Made by a program: the position numbers and the translations under genes | The notes under the pieces: generated by a model | Told to the model about the DNA's origin: nothing | Database searches by the model: none | The model's input: the letters and a program-made list of their open reading frames with translations, nothing else | Shown here: positions 51,103 through 59,927 of the stretch, one piece after another | Layout: every line of letters begins with the position of its first letter | Numbering within the stretch: the stretch's first letter is position 1 | Origin: CAWCTB01 sp963798275 | GTDB taxonomy: Bacteria > Acidobacteriota > Terriglobia > Terriglobales > Acidobacteriaceae | Direction of reading: 5' to 3' | Length of the DNA stretch: 64,000 bases | Assembly: GCA_963798275.1 (NCBI GenBank) | Contig: CAWCTB010000030.1 | Location: 186,001 to 250,000 of the forward strand

Positions 51103-54100
51103 TAGTCGTCTCTTGCGGTTCGGCCTGGTTCGGAAGTTTCCGCCGCCCGATCAACCGGCAATCTGCGACCAGCTTGTCGCCTTGCGGATAGAAGAAGGCC
51201 TGGACCGTCACCGTCCGCGGCTCGTCCCGGTAGAACTTGAACGGAGCCAGGAAATTCACCTCTTCGATGGCCTCGATGTGCCAGCCGGGATGCACGCACA
51301 GTGCAGCTTCGGCGAACGCCTCGATGCCCATCACGCCGGGCAGCACCGGCGTGCCGTCGATGCGATGATCGTGCAGGAAGGGCTGCACCGTCGGATCGAG
51401 CGTCGTCTCCATCGTCAGGCCGCTGTAAAGCCCCATCCCCGTGATCTTGCCAGTCATCGGCCCTTGTGCCGGCAGGCGTTCGGCAGCAGCTTCCAGCGCG
51501 CGTCGACATCCAGCCCTCCGGTCGCATCCCATTCGTTGAGCATCGCGCCCATGCGTCCGGCGACGACGACTTCTCCGCGCGTGCCTCCCGCCGTGAGTTC
51601 GCGGCGAATCAGCGGAACGCCCGCCTCGGGTGGCAGCATGTCGATGCCCGCCAGTTCCATCATCTTCGGAATCGAGCCGCGCGTCGCCATGCCGATGCCG
51701 CCCCACGCCGTCCAGTCGATGACGATGCCGCGGGTCAGCGGGCGGGTGCTGCGGAAGCTCGAGGTGTACTTGCACAGCAGGTCGTTGGCCGCGCTGTAGT
51801 CCGTCTGCCCTGCGTTGCCGAAGCGGCCCGCAATCGAGCTGAACGCCACCGTCGCCCCCAGCGGCATGCTGCCGATGGCGTGCAGCAGATTGAACCAGCC
51901 GTCAGCCTTTACGTCGAATACCAGGTCAAACTCACGCGCATCTTTATCGGGAAGGAAGTGGCTGCGCTCCAGGCCGGCGGCGTGCAGCAGGACATCGATC
52001 CGTCCTCTTTGCTGCCGCACCTGCTCGATGACCTTGGCCACGCCGTCTGCATCCGCGAGGTTGACGCTGAAGTAGTGCGCCGTCCCGCCTGCGGCTCGTA
52101 CCGCATTGATCGCGGTAAGCGCTGCCTGCGCCCGCTCCAGAGCTGCGAGCTCCTTTTCCACGAGTGCGGGAGTGGCCCGCTCGCCCCGCGCCTGTATGCG
52201 TGCAAACAGATCGCGCTTCAGTCCGTCTTTGTCGCTCACGAAACGCTTCAGGTCGGGATTGTTTGCGTCCGGTTCGGGCACCAGATCAAGCAGGTAGAAG
52301 GTGCCACCGGAAGCTGACGCCAGGTCCGCAGTAATAGCCGAGACGATGCTCCCTGCCGCACCCGTGACGACGAACACGCTGCTTTCATCCAACGTCATGC
52401 CGGGCCGGCCATCGTCCGCGGGCTGCTCCCGCAGACCAACCGTCCAGCGCAGTCCATTCTTGTAGCCGATCTCGACCGCGCCGGGATCGCGCAAGCTCTC
52501 TTCGATGAGGACATCGGCTACTTCTGAAGGCTTAGTACCGCCCTCAAAATCCACCGCCTTGACCAGGGCCTCAGTGTGTTCGCGTTTGTAGGTCTTGGCA
52601 AAGCCAACGACCGCGCCGCCCATCGGCGCGACCGCTCCAGCTTCGTCATAGCCATGTTGCCCACCCAAGCCGTGTCACCGAAATGAGGAACGTCCCCGGC
52701 GCGGCGATCTGCTCATACAGAACGCGCATGGTCGCGTAGAGCAACTTAACGCGCACCCGCAGCCCTTCGTGCCAGGCACTCAGATCGATATCGCTGAGCG
52801 GTCCCTCGTTATCCAGCGCAGCCAGCCAGTACACGCCCTTCACCGGTCCGGCGGCCAGCCAGCCCTTAAGACACGCTGTGAGCGCATCTGCGTCCAGCGC
52901 CGGGTCGATCCGCAGCACTTCGGCACCGAGGCTCTGCAGCCGTTGCACAAGCACGTCGGCAACGCCATTCGTGTCCGGCATCACCACCACGCGGCTGCCC
53001 TCGCCGAGCGTCACGCCGGTCGGCTTGCACAAATCCAGTGGCGGACGCAGACTGGGCACAGGCACTCGCCGCGGAATGCTGGTCGGTCGCCTCAAAGCTG
53101 GCAGCAACGCGCTGCGTAGTCGCCTTCGGCGCCGGGGCCGCAGTCGCCGTCCCCGCTGTCTCGTCCGCATGACTCTTTGCCTCCGTGCCGGAGATTGCAC
53201 CGATTGGTGCCGCCCCCGGCCGCCTGGTTTGCGCGAATTGAATCACGTGTGCCAGCGTGGGGAAGTCGCGCAGCTTGAGGTTCTCGTCGCGCGGAATGTT
53301 GTACGCCGCTCGCACCGCGGCGAACATCTCCGCCTGCTTGACCGTGTCCACGCCGAGGTCAGCCTCCAGATCGAGGTCCAGGTCGAGCATGTCAGTCGGA
53401 TAGCCCGTTTTCTCGGCCACGATCTGCAATATCTTCTCTTTGATGGAGTCGTAGGATTCTTCAGTTGCGCTCGGCGTGACCACGGCCGAAGGTGTGGGCG
53501 CAGCGGCCACTGCGACCGCCGCTGTTGGCTCCTCGATCGGCGGGGCCGGCGAAGCCTCTCCCGCCAGATCGGGCCGCTTCTCATACACGAAGCGAATCAC
53601 GTGCGCCAGCGTCGGGTAATCGCGCAGCTTGCGGTTTTCATCGCGCGGAATGTTGTAAATCTCGCGGATCGCCGCGAACATCTCCGCTTGCTTGACCGTG
53701 TCCACTCCAAGGTCCGCTTCCAGATCGAGGTCGAGGTCCAGCATGTCCTTGGGATAGCCGGTTTTCTCCACCATCAATTCGAGGATGCGCTCCTTCACTG
53801 ACTCGCCCACGGTGCAGGTTTGGACGCAGGGGGCGCAGACACAGCCGCCGCCGCCGCATCAGTCGCTATCACCGAAGGCGCGGCAACCTCGGTCGCCGCC
53901 GTGGACGAAACAGTCTCCGCCAAATCCGGCCGCTTCTCATACACGAACCGGATCACGTGGGCCAATGTCGGATAATCGCGCAGCTTTCGGTTTTCATCGC
54001 GCGGGATATTGTAGATTTCGCGAATCGCCGCGAACATCTCCGCTTGCTTGACCGTGTCTACTCCAAGGTCCGCTTCCAGATCGAGGTCGAGATCCAGCAT

Positions 54101-57100
54101 GTCCTTGGGATAGCCGGTTTTCTCCACCATCAATTCGAGGATGCGCTCCTTCACTGACTCGCCCACGGATGCAGGTTTGGACGCAGAGGGCGCAGACACA
54201 GCCGCCGCCGCAGCTGTCGCAACAGGCGCAGTATCAGCTTCGGCAGCCGTAGGCGCGGATGGAGCGGCCACCGCCAAGTCCGGCCGCTTCTCATACACAA
54301 ACCGGATCACGTGGGCCAGCGTCGGATAATCACGCAGCTTCCGATTTTCGTCGCGCGGAATGTTGTAGATCTCGCGAATCGCCGCGAACATCTCCGCTTG
54401 CTTGACCGTGTCCACCCCAAGGTCCGCTTCCAGATCAAGGTCGAGATCCAGCATGTCCTGCGGATAGCCCGTCTTCTCCGCGGCCAGCGCGAGGATTCGC
54501 TCCTTCACGTCGACTCCCGCTGGTTTTGCCGCTGCAGCAGCAGCGGCGGCTACCGGATTGGGCGCAACCGCCACAACTGGAGCGGCCACCTCGGCGTTCG
54601 CCGGGGCCTCAGCCACTGCGGACGAGGACGAAGTCCCAACCTCTGACAGGTCGGGACGTTTCTCATACACGAACCGAATCACATGCGCCAGCGTCGGATA
54701 ATCTCGCAGCTTGCGGCTCTCGTCGCGCGGAATGTTGTACATCTCGCGAATGGCCGCGAAGATTTCCGCCTGCTTGACGGTATCCACGCCCAGATCGGCT
54801 TCCAGGTCCAGGTCGAGATCGAGCATGTCAGCCGGATAACCCGTCTTCTCCACTGCCAGGGCCAGGATTCGTGTCTTCACCGAGCCACTCACTGCGGGTT
54901 GAGCCGGTTGCTTCATCGGCGGCGGCGCAACCGCAACGGCCACACTTGTCTTGGCAGGCTCGACATACACCGCCGTCGCCGCCGGTTTCGCTTCAACCAC
55001 TGGCGGTTTGGCTCAACCACTGCCGCCGCAGGAGCGGACAGCGGCGCCTGCGGTTTCGGACTCGGCATTGCAGCCTGCCGCGCCTCCTCGGCGACCGCAG
55101 CGACTCGCGCCTGCAACCCCTGATCGCGCACCCGCAGCGTGCGCTGCACCACTTCCAGCTCCGCCGTGGGATATCCCGCGATCCGGCTGAGCCAGCCATT
55201 CCACGTTGCCGCATCGGCGATGCGGTACGCGTAGCCCAACGCATCCGGACTGCGGCGGACACCGTCCTTCGTCTTCACCCAGCGCAACAGCGTCATGCTG
55301 ATCTGCGAGCCGAATCCTGCGCCCAGACGCAACGCATACTCCACCGGATAAGAGCCGCCCTTCGACAGGTTCAGCTCTCCCAGCTCCGGATCGATTTCCT
55401 TGAAGTTGGCCACCGGCGGTAGGCAGCCGGTCTCCAGCGCCTTCACCGCAACCACCTCTTCGATGCCGGTTCCCATTGCGTGACCGGTAAAGCCTTTGGT
55501 GTTGGCAATCACGATCTGGTCGGCGGCGTCGCCGAAGACCCGACGCAGCGCAAAGATTTCCGCCGAGGCGCTCCCGCCGCGCGCAGGCGTATAGGTTTCG
55601 TGAGAAACGAAAACCGTGTGCGGGGCGATCTCGCGCCGCGAAATGCCGCTGCGCGCTTCAGCGCTGGCCATCATGCTCTTCCATGACCTGGCCAATGTGC
55701 TGCACATCGAGGCGGCTGCCATGGAAAGCGCTGTTGGCCGTCACCGCACCCAACACTTCACAAATGGGCCGGATGCCGCGTTCGCGCGCGGCCTCGGCGC
55801 TCTCCACCACCAGCGCCGCCGCGCCCATGCCAACAATCAGCCCGTGACGGCGCCGGTCGAACGGAATGGCGGCATCTTCCACCACTTCATCCGTAGCCGC
55901 TGCTCCGCTTGCTAAAAAGCCCGCGCCGAACCATTCCATCAGGTTGTCCGAGGAAACATCGTCGGCGGAAATAACGATCACGCGGCGGCACCGTCCGGCG
56001 CTGATCCAGTCCTCCGCCAGCGTCACGGCTTGTGAGGTACTGGCGCAGGCGGCGTTGATTTGCGTATTGGGACCACGCGCGCCGATGAACTGGGCAAATT
56101 GCGAATGTCCCATCGACAAAACCCGGAACAGGAAGCGCCGGTCCAGGACGAAGGGCTCCTTTCCCAGGATGGTGCGCAACTCGCCGATGCGCTGGTCGAT
56201 CGCTTGCGCTACGGCGGAATGCCCATTGCCGTTTCCCTGGGCGCGCAGGCTTTCCAGGGTCGCCAACTGCTCGCGGCGGGCATGATCGGTGTAATAGCCG
56301 TGCATGTATTCGGCGAAAGCATCGTAGCCGGGGAAGGCCGATGCGAAGATCACGCCGGTATCGTCACGCAGCGCATCCGGCAGGCCCCAGCGGTCGGGCA
56401 ACAATGTCCCGCGGGTCGTGGTCTTGTAGCGCATCACCAGGGGAATACCGGCATCACGCAACGCCTCGAGGCCGGCCGCGATGGCCAGGCGGGTCGTGCG
56501 ATCCAGTGCCTCCAGCCGATCTGCGGCGACACCAAATTCTTTTTCGAGATCGAAAGCGCCTCCCCGGCCGGCCAACTTGATGACGTCGGCGACATCGTTG
56601 ATGGACTCGAACGTCGCTCCTCCGTTGTCGCTCTTCACCAGGCGTGTCACATGTTTATCAACCATGCCGCGGCGGAAGCGCTCGGGGATCAGGCCGATGA
56701 ATTGTTCGCCCCGCAGGATGCGCGCCACGTTGCCATCGTCGAAAATGTGCTCCGTTCCGGGCAGTCCCAATCCTGCCCCGGTGATCACCACCGGCTCGTT
56801 GGCTTGCGGAGGCTTCTGGCCGCGATAGATTTCCCACCCACGCTCCAGAACATCGGCGAACCAGTGCCCAAGTTCGGCATAGTTATCGCCATTGGATGGC
56901 TTCTCCGAAACGGCGGTGGGCGGCGCAGAAGGTCTCTCCGGCATCGCTTCAGCGTCTGCCGGCAACGAACGACACCGTCGCAACTGCCTACCTCGGCCTC
57001 GCGTACAGCGTCGGCCGTCCCACGGCCCAATCCGGCCGCATACAGCCCGCACAATGCCTGGTTGAAGGCTGCAATGTCGCCAAGCTTGGGATGGTTGGTA

Positions 57101-59857
57101 AACAGCGAAACCACGTCGCCGTAATTGCCGAGGACGTCTTCGGCAAATCCCTGCAACGCTTTCTTGGGACCCACTTCGATGAAAACCCGCGCACCCGCAC
57201 CGTAGAGCGTGCGCAAGCCCTTGACGAACTGCACCGGAGAAGCCACTTGCTGCGACAGCAGGTCCAGCATCTGTGGCACCACACCGGCTCCGGTGGGATA
57301 AAACTCGCCGTTGAAGTTGGCGACGATCGGCACCCGCGGCGATTGCAGATGCAGGCGCTCGAGCATGTGCCGCAGCGGCTCGGTGGCCGGAGCCACAATC
57401 GAAGTGTGGAAGGCGTGGCTGACCGGCAGCTCCACTACGTTGTAGCCGGCCTGCAGGAAGAGCTGCGCTGCTTGCTCGACCGCTTTGCTGGCGCCGCCGA
57501 TGACCGACTGCGTATTGCTGTTGACGTTGGCGATGACTACGTACCCGGTCACCGTCTTGAGAATGCGTTCGACTTCCGCCAGCGGCGCGAACACTGCTGC
57601 CATCCTGCCTTTATCTTCCACCGCGACTTGCGCCATGCCGCGGCCACGGGCGCTGACGGCTTCCAGCGCTTCCTCGAAGCTGAGCGCGCCGGATGCCACC
57701 AGTGCGCCATACTCGCCCAGGCTGTGTCCCATCGTCATGTCGGGCTCGATGCCGTAAGCGGCCAAAAGCCGGGTGATTCCAATATCAATCGCCAGCACAG
57801 TTGGCTGGGTAATCTCGGTCTGGCGCAGATCTTCTTCGGCTTTCGCAACCGCATTCGCGTCGTTGGGATCGACGAAGATGAATTGCGTAAGCGGCTTGCC
57901 CAACAGCGGGGTCATGACGCGGTCCGCTTCGGCAAACGTTTCGCTCACGATCGGCTCGGCAGCGCTGAGCGGCTGCAGCATGTTGGCGTACTGCGAGCCC
58001 TGGCCGGTATACAGGAAAGCAACCTTGGGCGCGGCGCCACTGCCGCGAAAGATCCCTTGTGCGCGTATGGCTTTCCAGAACGCAGCCTGGTTCGCTTCCA
58101 ACGCCTTGAGGGCGATGCCGCATTTCGTTGCCAGGTCAGCAGCGTCGGCGTAATCGATGGCCACGCGCTCGGTCGCGCGCAGATCAGCCTCGGCCGGAGC
58201 AGCCGGTGCCGGCGCGTTTCCTGCCGCGGCCGCCTTCTGTACGCCGCGTAGACGCTCGACCAATTTCGCCGCCGACTCTGCGCCGATGACCAGCGCACCG
58301 CGTAACGGTGCCTTGAAAGAAGCCTTGAACCGGAACTGCTGCCGCGATACTGCTTGCTTGCATGGTTACATCCTTCGCCACCGTGGGCGTTGTTGCCGGC
58401 ACAGCGATCGACCGTTTGCCGTTGCCGTTCAGCCTGCCGGGAATGTGTTCTTCCATCACCACGTGGAAGTTGGTGCCGCCGAAACCGAAGGCGCTAACGC
58501 CGACGCGCCGCGCGACATCGGGCGGAACATCCCACGGTTTCAGCTCAGTGTTGACGTAGAGCGGAGAGTGTGCGAAGTCGATGTCCGGACTGGGATGCTC
58601 GCAATGCAGGCTGGGCGGCAGCACCTTGTCGCGGAGCGCAAAGGCAGCCTTCAGAATTCCCGCAGCTCCGGCTGCGCCTTTGAGATGTCCGATGTTCGAC
58701 TTGACCGAGCCGAGCGCCACCGACCCCGCGGGCAGATTCGAGCTGCTCAGGACCTCAACCATGCACTGCGCTTCCACCACATCGCCCACGCGCGTCGAGG
58801 TGCCATGGCCTTCAATCAGGGTCGCCGTCGCAGGCGACAAACCGGCATTCTCCCAGGCTCGCTCGACGCACAACTTCTGCCCAATCGGATTGGGCGCCGT
58901 AATGCCCTTCCCCTTGCCATCGCTGGCGCCGGCAATGCCGCGCAGCACGGCGTAGATTTTGTCCTGGTCGCGCTCCGCATCGGCCAATCGCTTCATGATG
59001 AAGATGGCAGCGCCTTCGCCCATGACGAATCCATCGGCGCCTTGCGCGTAGGGGCGGGTGCCGGTCGCCGACAGCGCGCCAATCTTGCAGAACTTCACGA
59101 AAGTCGGCGCTCCCATGTTGCGGTCAACGCCCCCGGTGACGACCACGTCAAAGTTGTTCTGCACCAGCCCTTCAATCGCCGAGGTGATCGCCGCCATCGC
59201 CGATGCGCACGCCGCGTCGCACACATAGTTGGGACCGTGGAAGTTATAGAGGTTCGCAATGCGCCCGGCCATGCAGTTGGCGAGTTCGCCCGGCATGGTG
59301 TCTTCGGTGATGGGAGCGTAGCGCCCTGCAATGCGATCGTGAAACTGGTGCGTGATGTCGCGCCGCACCGCCTCCGGTAACGCAGCGAAGCTGGCCGATT
59401 CCTCCAGTTCGTGCTCGTATTCCGGAAAGAAAATGCGAACCGACGAGAGGTAGTGCTTTTCCCCGGCCATGGCATTGCCGAGGATTACCGCGGTGCGATC
59501 GAGGTCCAGGGGCCGCTTGGGAAAGCCATAGTCTTCCAGCGCTTCACGGGTGCAGGCTACCGCCCATTGCTGCGTTAAATCCATGCCATCGGCCACGCGC
59601 GGCGGTATCGGCAGGTGCCACTTCATCGGCTCCCAGGCGTACTCGCGCACCCAGCCGCCGATCTTCGAATACGTCTTGTCGGGCGCATTCGGATCGGCAT
59701 CGTAATATCGCGCGGGATCCCATCGGTCCGCAGGAACATCGGTGATGCTGTAGCGGCCGGTTCTTACGTTATTCCAGAATGCAGGTGCGTTCGGAGCGTC
59801 GGGCAGGATGGCTCCTACCCCCACAATTGCGATTGCGCGATGAGCAGTGTTTTCCAT
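50554..59857 (-). CDS. PKS/PUFA-synthase-like megasynthase, KS-AT-KS-ACPx5-KR-DH (whole gene, frame broken ~10 times)
   Basis: ATG 59857 follows AGGAAGG, and the coherent sequence runs to TGA 50554-50556, about 3,100 residues. Domain order on the chain is ketosynthase 1, malonyl-type acyltransferase, a divergent second ketosynthase, five tandem carrier domains, ketoreductase and a hot-dog dehydratase. No enoylreductase or thioesterase is seen. Single-base indels lie near 58325, 56987, 56956, 55675, 55011, 53812, 53081, 52665, 51480 and 51103. At each the homologous reading resumes in another frame, and no internal ribosome-binding site or start is seen. One continuous protein is therefore the simplest reading. 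The segments are listed separately. Confidence 0.8.
51104..51481 (-). CDS. Megasynthase segment 9: dehydratase, first hot-dog half
   Basis: After MTGKITGMGLYSGLTMETTL comes the DH motif HDHRIDGTPVLPGVMGIEAF (H-x3-G-x4-P), which supplies the catalytic His. EEVNFLAPFKFYRDEPRTVT and KLVADCRLIGRRKLPNQ follow. The fold resembles FabA/PfaC-like dehydratases. An extra T at 51103 (plus strand) interrupts it at ETT-HFTARVRV. Confidence 0.85.
51482..52663 (-). CDS. Megasynthase segment 8: ketoreductase catalytic subdomain
   Basis: An SDR domain: NADP-binding VFVVTGAAGSIVSAITADLA, DVLLHAAGLERSHFL, the catalytic Ser in VAFSSIAGRFGNAGQTDYSA with its Tyr, and the Asn in AANDLLCKY. All catalytic residues are present, so it should reduce the beta-keto group to beta-hydroxy. 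The N-terminal GYDEAGAVAPMGGAVVGFAK and LLDLVPEPD parts match PUFA-type (PfaA) ketoreductases. It ends in LDVDARWKLLP, where a base change near 51480 leads into the dehydratase. Confidence 0.88.
52667..53080 (-). CDS. Megasynthase segment 7: ketoreductase structural subdomain
   Basis: Reads IPRRVPVPSLRPPLDLCKP, then SRVVVMPDTNGVADVLVQRL and VKGVYWLAALDNEGPLSDID, ending FLISVTRLGG. This is the non-catalytic, Rossmann-like half that precedes the catalytic part in type I PKS ketoreductases, with the typical 'GVYWLAALDNEGPL' strand. An extra base at 52664-52666 separates it from the catalytic half. Confidence 0.8.
53083..53812 (-). CDS. Megasynthase segment 6: carrier domains ACP4-ACP5
   Basis: Two more carrier domains with the same pattern as ACP1-3, again with Thr at the attachment position (codons 53697-53699 and 53343-53345). 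ACP5 is the most diverged (AAVRAAYNIPRDENLKLRD, HVIQFAQTRRPGA). A linker with ETAGTATAAPAPKATTQRV leads to the ketoreductase. An extra base at 53081-53082 ends the frame. Confidence 0.88.
53220..54890 (-). repeat. Five tandem carrier-domain repeats, period 354-372 bp
   Basis: The five ACP-coding units are highly similar at DNA level over ~230 bases each (spaced 372, 354, 356 and 354 bases between Thr codons). The middle three are nearly identical, so recent unit duplication or gene conversion is likely. Repeats of this kind can collapse or expand in assemblies, so the true copy number could differ. Confidence 0.85.
53813..55010 (-). CDS. Megasynthase segment 5: carrier domains ACP1-ACP3
   Basis: Three ~75-residue carrier domains separated by Ala/Pro/Thr/Ser linkers of ~40 residues. 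Each runs from V(K)xRILxLxxEKTGYPxDMLDL through DLDLEADLGVDTVKQAE to REIYNIPRDENRKLRDYPTL and HVIRFVYEKRPDL. In the LGVDTVK position the phosphopantetheine Ser is Thr in each copy (Thr codons 54779-54781, 54407-54409, 54053-54055). A missing A after 53812 shifts the frame, shown by comparing it with the matching stretch of the previous copy. Confidence 0.88.
55011..55674 (-). CDS. Megasynthase segment 4: KS2 C-terminal part and linker
   Basis: Continues KS2 from MASAEARSGISRREIAPHT. The first catalytic-type His is in FVSHETYTPARGGSASAEIF, where HGTGT would normally be. The second is in IANTKGFTGHAMGTGIEEVV. YALRLGAGFGSQISMTLLRW is the closing G-F-G-type strand. A charged helix (LEVVQRTLRVRDQGLQARV) and an Ala/Pro linker lead to the carrier domains. 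A base seems to be missing near 55010-55011. Confidence 0.8.
55676..56955 (-). CDS. Megasynthase segment 3: divergent ketosynthase KS2, N-terminal part
   Basis: This segment begins after the linker with NDNYAELG-type residues and PVVITGAGLGLPGTEHIFDD. It is a thiolase-fold domain with the active Cys in QINAACASTSQAVTLAEDWI and a long insertion (YYTDHARREQLATLESLRAQ region). ISADDVSSDNLMEWFGAGF replaces the usual decarboxylating-KS text. The sequence is far from KS1. It may be a second condensing enzyme or a chain-length/priming partner like the CLF-type domains of PUFA synthases, although its Cys is retained. An extra base at 55675 ends the frame. Confidence 0.82.
56987..58325 (-). CDS. Megasynthase segment 2: malonyl-type acyltransferase
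   Basis: After the linker (SFKAPLRGALVIGAESAAKL), the AT domain shows FLYTGQGSQYANMLQPL, the nucleophile Ser in MGHSLGEYGALVASGALSF, VVIANVNSNTQSVIGGASKA and the specificity motif HAFH in LPVSHAFHTSIVAPATEPL. HAFH indicates malonyl-CoA rather than methylmalonyl-CoA. The domain ends around VFIEVGPKKALQGFAEDVLG. Two extra bases near 56987 and 56956 disturb the Ala/Val-rich linker into KS2. Confidence 0.88.
58326..59857 (-). CDS. Megasynthase segment 1: ketosynthase KS1
   Basis: Starts MENTAHRAIAIVGVGAILPD. The Claisen-condensing triad is complete: active Cys in VCDAACASAMAAITSAIEGL, first His in EGHGTSTRVGDVVEAQ and second His in KSNIGHLKGAAGAAG. GFGGTNFHVVMEEH marks the KS end, followed by a short Ala/Thr/Val linker. 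The 'DVPADRWDPARYYD' opening is of the PfaA-like PUFA-synthase clade of iterative type I ketosynthases. The frame is lost at ~58323-58327 (extra base), where the linker meets the acyltransferase segment. Confidence 0.9.
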
Positions 59858-59927
59858 GACCTTCCTCTTCAGGCGGAGCAGGCACCCAGGCGTGGAACAC
59901 AGGGGCGCGATGCCGTACTCCCGTTGT

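Noticed and set aside
53220..54890. Regular ~355-bp DNA repeats that could be satellite DNA or a CRISPR-like array
   Set aside because: They encode five consecutive carrier domains in frame; period and content fit the protein repeats.
56060..58251. Plus-strand frames of 350-450 codons opposite the megasynthase
   Set aside because: They are mirror frames of conserved KS/AT codons and carry no domain signatures.
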